A DNA stretch of 39,147 nucleotides. Origin: Henriciella sp. GTDB lineage: Bacteria; Pseudomonadota; Alphaproteobacteria; Caulobacterales; Hyphomonadaceae. The notes under the pieces are model-generated. The model worked only from the letters and a program-made list of their open reading frames with translations. It was not told the origin of the DNA and did not search any database. A program made the position numbers and the translations under genes. This document shows positions 27,787 to 35,428 of the stretch, one piece after another; the first letter of the stretch is position 1, and every line of letters begins with the position of its first letter. Location: positions 1-39,147 of the forward strand of contig JABSQA010000002.1 in NCBI GenBank assembly GCA_013213825.1, written 5' to 3'.

Positions 27787-28083
27787 TTGTCCGCAAGAAG
27801 AGTCATCCGAGTTGATTGTAACCAGATCACATCCGAACGGGCCTTTTGGGATACGTATTTAAATGCGACGGATGCGGTTTCTCCAGGTGAGTTTGGTCGA
27901 AACTTGGATGCGCTCTGGGACGCAGTTGAAAGCGATGTTCCCGGCCCGGGCTATCCGGGTGATGTCGACCTCCAATTTGTGAACTGCCGCGCGATAGAAA
28001 CGCTGCGAAACGGAGCATTGATCTCCGGACTTCGCGATATTGCTGGTGAAGTTACCGAGCGCTCGATTGAGGTTGTGATTTGA
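27787..28083 (+). CDS. Barstar-family protein
   Basis: A 98-residue protein resembling barstar, the inhibitor of the ribonuclease barnase. The core FGRNLDALWDAV keeps the residues that contact barnase in barstar (Asp41, Trp44 and Asp45 correspond to Asp35, Trp38 and Asp39), and the C-terminus ends in a barstar-like strand (RSIEVVI). The start is a TTG 2 nt after the acyl-CoA dehydrogenase stop, with GAGGA about 8 nt upstream inside that gene, and the 3' end overlaps the thioesterase start (TGATG). It is thus firmly inside the beta-oxidation operon. No barnase-like gene is visible in the window. It may guard against an unlinked RNase, or it may have a different binding role; I cannot decide. 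Confidence 0.72.
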   Translation: MSARRVIRVDCNQITSERAFWDTYLNATDAVSPGEFGRNLDALWDAVESDVPGPGYPGDVDLQFVNCRAIETLRNGALISGLRDIAGEVTERSIEVVI

Positions 28084-28514
28084 TGCCCGACGATTCCCAC
28101 CTTCTTGCGGAAACCTTTCCTCAGCCGGCCGAGAGCTCCAAATCGCTCGGTTTTAAGCTGATCTCTCTCGATATGAGTAAGATGGAAACCCGTGTGGCCT
28201 TTGAGGGCAAACCAGAATTCACCAATCCCGCAGGCTATATTCAAGGCGGATACTTGTCCGCCATGCTGGATGACACGATTGGCATGTTGGCGACGATGAA
28301 AACGGGCACGCGTGCCTTTCCGTCTACGATCGACCTGCACACAACCTTTTTACGACCTGTGAGAGTCGGCGTGATTGAAGTCGCCGCTCGACTTCGCAAC
28401 ATTGGTCGACAAGTGATTTTTGCGGAAGCTGACCTATATGACTCCCGTGGCAAAGAAGCTGCGCGGGCCAGAGCGTCACTCGCCATCAACCCTATGAAGG
28501 CGCCGGCAAAATGA
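28083..28514 (+). CDS. PaaI-type hotdog-fold thioesterase
   Basis: A 143-residue acyl-CoA thioesterase of the PaaI / YdiI hotdog family, which hydrolyses CoA thioesters and may release CoA when beta-oxidation backs up. The segment NPAGYIQGGYLSAMLDDTIGML carries the catalytic loop (here Gln-Gly-Gly with Asp in the following helix), and the central strand PSTIDLHTTFLRPVRVGVIEVAARL is typical. The ATG at 28083 overlaps the barstar stop codon. A TTG directly before it is in frame but needless. The substrate is unknown. Confidence 0.85.
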   Translation: MPDDSHLLAETFPQPAESSKSLGFKLISLDMSKMETRVAFEGKPEFTNPAGYIQGGYLSAMLDDTIGMLATMKTGTRAFPSTIDLHTTFLRPVRVGVIEVAARLRNIGRQVIFAEADLYDSRGKEAARARASLAINPMKAPAK

Positions 28515-28550
28515 TTGAGCTAATTCGATTAAAAACAGGAGAAACCTCCC

Positions 28551-29756
28551 ATGGCTGAAGCCTATATTTACGACGCCGTTCGCACCCCGCGCGGCAAAGG
28601 CAAAAAATCCGGCAGCTTGCACGAAATCACCGCGCTTGAGCTGTCGACGCAAACGCTTGAAGCGATCCGTGATCGTAACGATCTCGACACCAAATATGTT
28701 GATGATGTTGTCCTGGGCTGTGTCTCTCCCGTGGGTGAACAAGGCGGCGACATTGCGCGCATCGCGGTGCTCAATGCGGATTATGCAGAGACAACAGCGG
28801 GCGTCCAAGTTGACCGCTTCTGTGCGTCCGGCCTCGAAGCCTGTAATATGGCCGCAGCAAAAGTCATGACCGGCGAAGCCGATATGGCGATTGGTGGCGG
28901 CATTGAAAGCATGAGCCGGGTGCCGATGGGCGCCGCTGGCGGCGCTTGGTCCACTGACCCACAAATCGCGCTGAAATCTTATTTCTCGCCGCAAGGCGTT
29001 GGCGCAGATACGATTGCCACCAAGTGGGGATTCTCGCGCGATGATGTGGACGCTTATGCGATTGAGTCCCAAAAGCGTGCCGCGCGGGCTTGGGAAGAGG
29101 GGCGTTTCTCAAAATCCATCGTCGCGGTGAAGGATCAAATGGGCGGCATTCGCCTCGATCATGATGAGCATATGCGCCCTGAAGCCGATATGCAGAGCCT
29201 CGCTGCGCTAAACCCAAGCTTTGCCGGTATGGGCGCCATGGGCTTTGATGAAGTGATCAAGCAGCGTTACCCAGAATTGGAAGCGATCAACCATGTCCAC
29301 CATGCGGGTAACTCGTCTGGCATCGTTGATGGCGCCTCAGCGGTTCTGTTCGGTTCAAAAGAAATGGGCGAGCAGCTTGGTCTCAAGCCGCGGGCCCGCG
29401 TCAAGCAAATGGCATCTATTGGATCTGAGCCTGGCATCATGCTGACCGGCCCAACCGACGTCACCCTGAAAGCCCTTAAAAAGGCTGGCATGGAAGTCGA
29501 TGATATTGATCTTTACGAGCTCAACGAAGCGTTCGCTTCTGTGCCAATGCTGATGATGCACTTGCTCGGCATTGATCATGACAAGATGAACGTCAATGGC
29601 GGCGCCATCGCAATGGGCCATCCGCTCGGCGCAACGGGCGGCATGCTGCTCGGCACAATGGTTGACGAGCTTGAGCGGTCAGACAAAGAAACAGCCCTGG
29701 TCACGCTTTGCGTTGGCGCAGGCATGGGTACCGCGACGATTATCGAGCGGGTATAA
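28551..29756 (+). CDS. fadA: Acetyl-CoA C-acyltransferase (thiolase)
   Basis: A 401-residue thiolase that cleaves 3-ketoacyl-CoA with CoA to give acetyl-CoA and a shortened acyl-CoA. Cys91 in [10 protein letters not shown] is the acylated nucleophile, His357 in [11 protein letters not shown] and Cys387 in TLCVGAGMG complete the active site, and NEAFASVP is intact. GGAG lies shortly before the ATG. The pairing with the downstream multifunctional enzyme suggests the degradative FadA role rather than PHB synthesis. The gene symbol is assigned by role. Confidence 0.93.
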   Translation: MAEAYIYDAVRTPRGKGKKSGSLHEITALELSTQTLEAIRDRNDLDTKYVDDVVLGCVSPVGEQGGDIARIAVLNADYAETTAGVQVDRFCASGLEACNMAAAKVMTGEADMAIGGGIESMSRVPMGAAGGAWSTDPQIALKSYFSPQGVGADTIATKWGFSRDDVDAYAIESQKRAARAWEEGRFSKSIVAVKDQMGGIRLDHDEHMRPEADMQSLAALNPSFAGMGAMGFDEVIKQRYPELEAINHVHHAGNSSGIVDGASAVLFGSKEMGEQLGLKPRARVKQMASIGSEPGIMLTGPTDVTLKALKKAGMEVDDIDLYELNEAFASVPMLMMHLLGIDHDKMNVNGGAIAMGHPLGATGGMLLGTMVDELERSDKETALVTLCVGAGMGTATIIERV

Positions 29757-29761
29757 TTCAC

Positions 29762-29956
29762 ATGAAAGGGGCAGGCTTTCCAGTAGGCATCGCCGTCGGG
29801 ATCTCGATAGGGGTCGCGATTGGTGTTGCTACGGATAATATAGCGGCTGGGCTGGGTGCAGGTGTTGCGCTCGGCGCCGGGCTAGGTTTCGCCTTTTCAC
29901 AATCCAGTAAGAATACGGGTGATGACACCCAAGAGTCTCAGGAAAAAGACAAATGA
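29762..29956 (+). CDS. Small glycine-zipper membrane protein
   Basis: A 64-residue protein. Most of it is one or two membrane helices packed with Gly and Ala at regular spacing ([18 protein letters not shown], then [18 protein letters not shown]), followed by a short charged tail ([11 protein letters not shown]). Such glycine zippers oligomerise in membranes. The ATG lies 5 nt after the thiolase stop, and the stop codon overlaps the start of the next gene (ATGA), so it is an integral operon member despite lacking an obvious ribosome binding site. The function is unknown; it might tether or organise beta-oxidation enzymes at the membrane, but this is speculation. Confidence 0.7.
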   Translation: MKGAGFPVGIAVGISIGVAIGVATDNIAAGLGAGVALGAGLGFAFSQSSKNTGDDTQESQEKDK

Positions 29957-32190
29957 ACCTCGAAACATTCTCTTTCGATATTGATGGTGACGGCATCGCG
30001 CACGCAATCTTCGACGTGCCGGGCCGCAGCATGAACACACTTACCGGCAAAGCGGTTGCCGACATTATCGCGATCACGAATGAAGTCGCGAGCAATGATG
30101 CGATCACCGGCTTGGTTATCTCTTCAGGCAAGCCGTCTGGCTTCTGCGCGGGCGCAGACCTTGGCGAGATGAATGAAAGCGCGGGCGGCGGTGGCAAATC
30201 CGAAGCCGAGATGAGCGAAGCCGAATTGAAAGCGATGCAGTTTGAACGCGGGTTTGCGCTGAATAAAACGCTGCGTGAACTTGAAACCTGCGGCAAGCCC
30301 GTCGCCGTGGCTCTGGACGGTCTCGCCCTTGGCGGCGGACTCGAAGTCGCATTGGCCGGTCATTACCGCGTGGCCGCGAATGACAATCCGAAGATCCAAT
30401 TTGGGTTGCCAGAAGCCAAGATCGGGCTTCTACCCGGCGCGGGTGGAACGCAACGTCTGCCGCGTTTGATCGGGGTGCAAGAAGCCCTGCCGCTCATCTT
30501 GCAAGGCAAGAGCTTCAACGCTGACAAAGCCCATAAAATGGGCGTCGTGAATGAGCTGGCGCCGTCTACCGATACGGTGGCAAAGTGTAAGGCCTGGATC
30601 AAAGCCAATCCTGACGCGAAAGCGCCTTGGGACGAAAAAGGCTTCAAAATGCCAGGAGGCGTGGTGCACCGTGCACCCGGTGCGGGCCAAGTCGCGACCA
30701 TGTCAAATGCGATGCTCGCAGCCAACACTTACGGCAACTATCCGGCGCAAAAGAACATCTTGTCTTGCGTCTATGAAGGCACGCAGGTGCCAATCGATGC
30801 CGGTCTACGGATTGAGACACGCTATTTCATCAACACCCAGCAACGTCCTGAAGCGAAAGCGATGATCCGTTCGCTCTTCTTGTCGATGCAAGAATTGTCA
30901 AAGGGCGGTAACCGCCCCGCGGGCTATCCGAAAACAGAGTTTAAGAAGATCGCTGTGATCGGCGCTGGTCTGATGGGCGCAGGTATTGCCTATGTCCAAG
31001 CCAAAGCGGGTATCCCAACTGTTTTGGTCGATATCTCGAAAGAGAATGCTGAGAAGGGTAAGGACTATTCTCGCCGCTTGGTCGAGAAAGACATTTCACG
31101 CGGCAAGTCGACCCAGGAAAAAGGCGATGCTTTGCTCGACCTGATCACCACGACCGACAATTATGACGATGTCAAAGGCGCTGACCTTGTTGTCGAAGCG
31201 GTGTTCGAGAACCCCGAACTGAAAGCCAAGATCACCAAAATGGCGGAAGACGTTCTCAGCGCAGATGCTGTCTTCGGTTCGAATACCTCTACTTTGCCGA
31301 TCACAGGCCTGGCGGAAGCGTCTCAGCGTCCAGAGAACTTTATCGGCATCCACTTCTTCTCCCCCGTGGAGCGGATGGGTCTGGTTGAGATTATCACCGG
31401 TGAAAAGACCAGCGAAGAAACGCTGGCCAAGTCGATCGACTATGTCTTGGCGATCCGGAAGACACCAATCGTCGTCAATGATAGCCGCGGCTTCTACACA
31501 TCGCGTTGCTTCGGCACTTATACCCAAGAAGGCATGGCGATGCTGGCCGAAGGGATTAAGCCTGCCATCATCGAAAATGTCGGACGTCAGTCTGGTATGC
31601 CTATGGGCGCCTTGGAAGTATCCGACTCTGTCGGTCTCGACACGGCTTTGAAAGTCGGCCGTCAAATGGCGCAGGCCGCTGGCATTGATTATGACTCGAA
31701 TGAGCTTGGCCAGATGATGGCTTGGCTGGTTGAGGACCAAGGCCGGGTTGGCCGCAAAGCCGGTAAGGGCTTCTATGACTATAATGAAAAGGGTAAGCCG
31801 TCTCGCCTCTGGCCAGACCTCAACACCCGGATTGATGTCACGGTCGATGAATGCCCACCAGAGCTCAAAAAGCACCTGACCAACCGCTTCCTGGTGCGCC
31901 AGGCGGTGGAAGTTGCTCGCTGTTTCGAAGAAGGCGTCATCACGGATGCTCGCGATGCCGATATCGGCTCTATCCTGGCTTGGGGCTTCGCACCGTATAC
32001 AGGCGGCTGTGCGTCTTACATGGATCTGATTTGGGGCATTCCAGAATTTGTCGCCGAAGCGGATGCGCTGGCTGAAAAGTATGGCGACCGGTTCAAGGTT
32101 CCGCAGCTTCTGCGCGACATGGCTGCGAATGGCGAGACGTTCTATTCGCGCTTCCCACCCGGTGGCGTGAAGGCGAAAGCCGCCGCATAA
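29953..32190 (+). CDS. fadB: Bifunctional enoyl-CoA hydratase / 3-hydroxyacyl-CoA dehydrogenase
   Basis: A 745-residue FadB/FadJ-type enzyme catalysing hydration of enoyl-CoA and NAD-dependent oxidation of 3-hydroxyacyl-CoA. The N-terminal crotonase domain (about 1-300) has GFCAGADLGEM and ALDGLALGGGLEVALA, with PEAKIGLLPGAGGTQRLPRL carrying the second catalytic Glu. The dehydrogenase part begins with the Rossmann motif IGAGLMGAGIAY (about 336), has SNTSTLPITGLA, and the catalytic His467 in GIHFFSPVERM. The C-terminal domain has FYTSRCFGTYTQEG. The gene symbol is by function; FadJ is equally possible. It starts with a 4-nt overlap on the glycine-zipper gene and closes the operon before a very strong terminator. 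Confidence 0.93.
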   Translation: MNLETFSFDIDGDGIAHAIFDVPGRSMNTLTGKAVADIIAITNEVASNDAITGLVISSGKPSGFCAGADLGEMNESAGGGGKSEAEMSEAELKAMQFERGFALNKTLRELETCGKPVAVALDGLALGGGLEVALAGHYRVAANDNPKIQFGLPEAKIGLLPGAGGTQRLPRLIGVQEALPLILQGKSFNADKAHKMGVVNELAPSTDTVAKCKAWIKANPDAKAPWDEKGFKMPGGVVHRAPGAGQVATMSNAMLAANTYGNYPAQKNILSCVYEGTQVPIDAGLRIETRYFINTQQRPEAKAMIRSLFLSMQELSKGGNRPAGYPKTEFKKIAVIGAGLMGAGIAYVQAKAGIPTVLVDISKENAEKGKDYSRRLVEKDISRGKSTQEKGDALLDLITTTDNYDDVKGADLVVEAVFENPELKAKITKMAEDVLSADAVFGSNTSTLPITGLAEASQRPENFIGIHFFSPVERMGLVEIITGEKTSEETLAKSIDYVLAIRKTPIVVNDSRGFYTSRCFGTYTQEGMAMLAEGIKPAIIENVGRQSGMPMGALEVSDSVGLDTALKVGRQMAQAAGIDYDSNELGQMMAWLVEDQGRVGRKAGKGFYDYNEKGKPSRLWPDLNTRIDVTVDECPPELKKHLTNRFLVRQAVEVARCFEEGVITDARDADIGSILAWGFAPYTGGCASYMDLIWGIPEFVAEADALAEKYGDRFKVPQLLRDMAANGETFYSRFPPGGVKAKAAA

Positions 32191-32211
32191 TCCAATTGCG
32201 GGAAAATCGAT

Positions 32212-32244
32212 AAAAAGGGACAAGACTCAGTCTTGTCCCTTTTT
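32212..32244 (+). terminator. Strong terminator of the beta-oxidation operon
   Basis: A perfect 15-bp stem AAAAAGGGACAAGAC / GTCTTGTCCCTTTTT with a TCA loop, 21 nt after the fadB-like stop. A-run and T-run flank the GC part, so it should terminate in both directions. Confidence 0.88.
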
Positions 32245-32306
32245 ATTTGCGTTAACGAACTCGGGGCATCTTCCGCGCGTGGGACGCTGAAGATAGGGAA
32301 ACCTCA

Positions 32307-32780
32307 ATGAAAGTCTCACTCTCACATGTGGTCGCTGCATGTGCGCTATCGCTGACAAGTGCCTGCGCCACGATTGATCGCGGCACCACAGAACCATTCG
32401 AAATTCAAACCAGTCCCTCGGGCGCCCAAGTGCGCACCAGTTTAGGAAAGGGCTGTGCGCCGACCCCGTGCGTCATACCCGGTGTTAGCCGGGAAGCCGA
32501 CTTTACTGTCTCTGTTCAGAAAGAGGGATACAAAACGCGGTCGTTTAAAGTGATGCATGCGCGATCTGAAGGAACAAGTGCGCATCTTATGACGAACGTC
32601 TTCACGACAGCGGGCGTTGGTGCCGTCATTGATGCCAATAATGGAGCGATGCAGGAGCTCGTACCCAATCCGCTGATCGTGACGCTTGAACCCACAAATG
32701 ACTATGCCCGAACGGGTCAGAAGCCTGTGGAGCGAATTATTGATGAAGCGTATGATCGGTACGGCGGAGTCAACAATTAG
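32307..32780 (+). CDS. Lipoprotein with PEGA-like domain
   Basis: A 157-residue lipoprotein. The signal peptide ends TSAC with the lipobox Cys near residue 19. The mature part begins ATIDRGTTEPFEIQTSPSGAQVRTSLGKGCAPTPC and continues DFTVSVQKEGYKTRSFKV, the strand pattern of PEGA-like surface domains (Pro-Xaa-Gly-Ala, here PSGAQV). A short hydrophobic stretch (NVFTTAGVGAVIDANNG) follows. Two cysteines in the KGCAPTPC loop could pair. AGGGAAA precedes the ATG. It stands alone between two terminators. A role in envelope structure is likely, but nothing more specific can be read. Confidence 0.7.
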   Translation: MKVSLSHVVAACALSLTSACATIDRGTTEPFEIQTSPSGAQVRTSLGKGCAPTPCVIPGVSREADFTVSVQKEGYKTRSFKVMHARSEGTSAHLMTNVFTTAGVGAVIDANNGAMQELVPNPLIVTLEPTNDYARTGQKPVERIIDEAYDRYGGVNN

Positions 32781-32792
32781 TGGACAAGAAAA

Positions 32793-32819
32793 AAGGCCGG
32801 AGCCAATGGCTCCGGCCTT
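32793..32819. terminator. Bidirectional terminator between convergent genes
   Basis: AAGGCCGGAGCC-AAT-GGCTCCGGCCTT, a perfect 12-bp GC-rich stem with a 3-nt loop, preceded by an A-run and followed by TCCTT. It lies between the convergent PEGA-like lipoprotein and OmpA-family genes and can serve both. Confidence 0.85.
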
Positions 32820-32828
32820 CCTTGTGAC

Positions 32829-33464
32829 TTAAGCGCCGTCTTCGACAATAGGCGTGAGAAGGATCTCAACGCGACGATTGGCGATCCGGCCTGCTTCAGT
32901 GGCATTATCGGCAATAGGCTGGGTTTCACCCATGCCGAAGGCGCGCAGACGGACGGACTGCACACCACTGTTGACCAGGTAAGATTGAACTGAGTTCGCG
33001 CGCCGCTCAGATAGGGCCTGGTTATAGTCGTCAGGACCATCGGCGCTGGCATGCCCGACCACATCGACCGCAGTTTGCGGATACTCGATCAAGGTCGTGC
33101 TGACATCATCCAATGGGCCATAAAAGTCGCCTTTGATCGCAGCGCTATTGACGTCAAAAGTGATGCCGGATGGCATTGTCAAAGCGATTTGATCCCCAAC
33201 ACGTTGCACTTCAATGCCCGTGCCTTCGGTTTGGCGACGCAACTCTTCTTCCTGTTTGTCCATATAGACACCGACGCCTGCGCCCGCGAGTGCGCCGACG
33301 ACAGCTCCAATGGCTGCATTTCGTTTGTCATCGCCGCCTGCCATCATACCCACGCCAGCGCCGATGATGGCGCCGCCGGCGGTGGTGCTCAGCGTACGAT
33401 TTGAAACATTTTGACAGCCTGCAAGAAGCGCAGCTGCCGCGATTACAGTGAGGGTGGTTTTCAT
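32829..33464 (-). CDS. OmpA-family lipoprotein with glycine-zipper domain
   Basis: A 211-residue outer-membrane lipoprotein of the YiaD type. The lipobox is LLAGC at about residue 17. A glycine-zipper segment (AGGAIIGAGVGMMAGG, AAIGAVVGALAGAGVGVYMDKQEEELR) follows, then a C-terminal OmpA peptidoglycan-binding domain with FDVNSAAIK, VVGHASADGPDDYNQALSERRANSV and a closing NRRVEILL. The Asp and Arg that hold diaminopimelate are in the GHASADG and NRRVE motifs. It probably ties the outer membrane to peptidoglycan. The start at 33464 gives the signal peptide and follows GGGGA; the frame is open to 33500 without support. Confidence 0.9.
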   Translation of the reverse strand: MKTTLTVIAAAALLAGCQNVSNRTLSTTAGGAIIGAGVGMMAGGDDKRNAAIGAVVGALAGAGVGVYMDKQEEELRRQTEGTGIEVQRVGDQIALTMPSGITFDVNSAAIKGDFYGPLDDVSTTLIEYPQTAVDVVGHASADGPDDYNQALSERRANSVQSYLVNSGVQSVRLRAFGMGETQPIADNATEAGRIANRRVEILLTPIVEDGA

Positions 33465-33775
33465 TTCAGAAGTTCCCCAGTTGCGTGGATAGAACGCCAC
33501 TAGATTTCGATTTCGCCAAGTGAATTAAAAGCAATCCGATAGATAACTCGCCCTATTGTGCGAGCTGGCGACGATGTTTTGACTTAGGAGTCAGGGCTTT
33601 ATCCTTTTCGAATATCCTGTGGAAAATTTTTCTCAATATTCGCACACTAGCGATCGAATTCTGAACCGGGCGCAACTGAACCAAAGGCAACGAAAACAGG
33701 CACAAATGCCTTGATTCAGCCCTGTTTTTGTTGCCTCAACGCGCTTATGTGAAAGCCTGGAAGAGGAGCACTCTC
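33465..33775. other. Divergent intergenic region between the OmpA-family and LolA-like genes
   Basis: A 311-nt non-coding gap. It holds a small palindrome TGACT-TAGG-AGTCA (33580-33593) within a TTGACT box that may be a -35 element for the LolA-like gene, an A+T-rich stretch (33600-33650) and the long hairpin described separately. I see no ORF or tRNA in it. Confidence 0.4.
33685..33736 (+). repeat. Long inverted repeat in the leader of the LolA-like gene
   Basis: AGGCAACGAAAACAGG (33685-33700) pairs with CCTGTTTTTGTTGCCT (33721-33736) over 16 bp with a single G-U pair. The 20-nt loop contains CACAAATGCC, which could form a second small hairpin (AGGC/GCCT) competing with the main stem. It ends 39 nt before the start codon and lacks a T-run, so it is not a standard terminator. 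It may be an RNA structure in the leader or a protein-binding site. Confidence 0.5.
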
Positions 33776-34645
33776 ATGGTTATCGGATTGGTATCTACCA
33801 TCGCACTCGCAATTGCGATCGGGCCACAAATTTATGTCGACCTGCAAACGGCGGCCGATGATTTGTCAGCGGACCCAATTGTTGTTGAGCAGCCCGTTTC
33901 AGACCTAGCGGAAGCGCCTGTGGCCGACCTCCAAGATGAGGAAACGGTGCTCGAGGCGATGGATGAAACCACGATCACCCCGGATCCGATTCTGATCCAG
34001 GAAGAAATTGAGCCCTCCGAAGAGTTGGTTGAAGAATCCACAAATGATGGCGCTGAGACCGAGCCGGCGCCTGCGCCGGTCCAAAACGGCGACGTTCCGA
34101 GCGACCAATGGCCGGCCATTCTCGCCGATGCCAGCGCCGCCTTGTCGGATGCGAAGACCGCGAAAGGCCTGTTCTTTCAGACCAATGTTGATGGCAGCGT
34201 GGTGTCTGGCACTTTTGCGCTCAATCGCCCTGGACGCATGCGGTTTGAATATGATGCCCCGACCCCAGTTCTGATCGTTTCGGACGGCACCACAGTGGCC
34301 ATGGAAGATACGGACTTAGAAACCGTGGATCGTGTTCCAATCGGCACCACACCGCTCGGCCTCATTCTCTCGACACAGCTTAATGTCGATCAAGATGTAA
34401 ATGTGTTGAGCGTGATGCAGAATAGCGAGCGGATTGGCATTCGGGTGAGCGACGCCGATAGCGAAATGGAGGGCACCCTGACCATGGTGTTCGACAAAGA
34501 GACTTACGCTTTGCTTGGTTGGCTCGCGGTGGATGGAAACCTTCAGACGACCGTGGTCGACCTGGTTGATGTCGAGACCAATATTCGCATCGATCCTCGC
34601 ATGTTCCGTCTCAATGAAGACGATGACGAAGAAGACGAGCGCTAG
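33776..34645 (+). CDS. LolA-like outer-membrane lipoprotein carrier with long acidic N-terminal linker
   Basis: A 289-residue protein. The C-terminal 180 residues match LolA, the periplasmic chaperone that carries lipoproteins from LolCDE to the outer membrane: KGLFFQTNVDGSVVSGTFAL, RPGRMRFEYDAP, PVLIVSDGTTVAMED and TTPLGLILS. The N-terminus is unusual: a hydrophobic segment (MVIGLVSTIALAIAIG) without a clear cleavage site, then about 85 residues very rich in Glu, Asp and Pro. LolA proteins are normally about 200 residues with a short signal peptide. The ATG at 33776 is chosen because of the AGGAG 7 nt upstream; the frame is open to a TTG at 33728. It may be membrane-anchored. A terminator follows. 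Confidence 0.78.
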   Translation: MVIGLVSTIALAIAIGPQIYVDLQTAADDLSADPIVVEQPVSDLAEAPVADLQDEETVLEAMDETTITPDPILIQEEIEPSEELVEESTNDGAETEPAPAPVQNGDVPSDQWPAILADASAALSDAKTAKGLFFQTNVDGSVVSGTFALNRPGRMRFEYDAPTPVLIVSDGTTVAMEDTDLETVDRVPIGTTPLGLILSTQLNVDQDVNVLSVMQNSERIGIRVSDADSEMEGTLTMVFDKETYALLGWLAVDGNLQTTVVDLVDVETNIRIDPRMFRLNEDDDEEDER

Positions 34646-34658
34646 GTTTAGACCTGAA

Positions 34659-34689
34659 AAAGCCGGATCGCGATATACGATCCGGCTTT
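34659..34689 (+). terminator. Terminator after the LolA-like gene
   Basis: AAAGCCGGATCG / CGATCCGGCTTT, a 12-bp perfect stem with a 7-nt loop and T-rich end, 13 nt after the stop codon. Confidence 0.82.
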
Positions 34690-34783
34690 AATCTGGTCCG
34701 CGTACGTCCCCTCGACTCACGTGAACGATTGTCGACCCGATCAGCAACTGCGATTGCTTGATTGATTGGGTTGAATGTTTTTT

Positions 34784-34800
34784 ACATACCAGCGGTATGT
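34784..34800 (+). promoter_or_regulatory. Palindromic operator upstream of the TetR gene
   Basis: ACATACC-AGC-GGTATGT, a perfect 7-bp inverted repeat with a 3-nt spacer, 37 nt before the chosen TetR start. This size and symmetry is typical of TetR-family operators, so autoregulation is likely. TACATA at its left edge could be part of the -10 box. I found no second copy near another gene in this window. Confidence 0.55.
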
Positions 34801-34837
34801 GATCGGTCAACCAGAAATCGTACGAATAAACAAGACC

Positions 34838-35428
34838 ATGGCGAAACGTTCCAAAGCTGATGCAGAAAAGACACGCGAAGATTTGATCGACGCGGCGACG
34901 AGACGCTTCGCATCTGAAGGCTATGCGGACACGTCGATCAACGAGATTTGTGAAGATCTCGGAATTACAAAAGGGGCTTTATTCCATCACTTTCGGACCA
35001 AACAAGAGCTTTTTCTGGAAGTCTGGACGCGTCTGCAAGTTGCAATGGATAGCGAAGCCCGTGATGCTGCGATCGCTGCGCGCAGTTTAACCGACCCCTA
35101 TAGTGCCTTTTTGGCGGGATGCCGCGTCTATCTGAAATATGCCACGCGGCGCGATTACCAGAAAGTCGTACTGATTGATGGCCCGGCCATTCTGAGCTTA
35201 CAGGGCTGGTATGAAAGCGATCACGATCTTGGCATCCAAAACGTCCAAGCTGGTATTCGCGATTTGGCGAAAAAGGGCATTGTCGCTGAGCACCGTATCC
35301 TGCCTTTGGCGGTCATGGTGCAAAGTGCGCTGAATGGCGCTGGGTTCGCCCTCGCGCGCCAGGATAGAGATGTCACCGCAGACGGCGTTTATGATGCGTT
35401 TGAAGCGATGGTGAAAAGCTTGCGCTAA
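34838..35428 (+). CDS. TetR-family transcriptional regulator
   Basis: A 196-residue TetR/AcrR regulator. The N-terminal helix-turn-helix domain ([20 protein letters not shown], then [21 protein letters not shown] with KQELFLEVW) is canonical. The ligand-binding C-terminal domain is not informative about the effector; its helices [32 protein letters not shown] resemble many uncharacterised members. The frame is open to 34775, but the ATG at 34838 fits the family length and lies downstream of the palindromic operator. It is convergent with carA and overlaps it by 4 nt. No obvious target gene sits next to it, so the regulon is unknown beyond likely autoregulation. Confidence 0.85.
   Translation: MAKRSKADAEKTREDLIDAATRRFASEGYADTSINEICEDLGITKGALFHHFRTKQELFLEVWTRLQVAMDSEARDAAIAARSLTDPYSAFLAGCRVYLKYATRRDYQKVVLIDGPAILSLQGWYESDHDLGIQNVQAGIRDLAKKGIVAEHRILPLAVMVQSALNGAGFALARQDRDVTADGVYDAFEAMVKSLR

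Noticed and set aside
27787-28083. Pairing the barstar-like protein with the RHS tip as its immunity protein
   Set aside because: The RHS tip shows no barnase-like motifs, has its own adjacent candidate immunity gene, and lies more than 20 kb away.
34716-34733. CACGTGAACG upstream of the TetR gene as a MerR-type operator
   Set aside because: Only one half resembles the 22-bp element; the partner half is missing.
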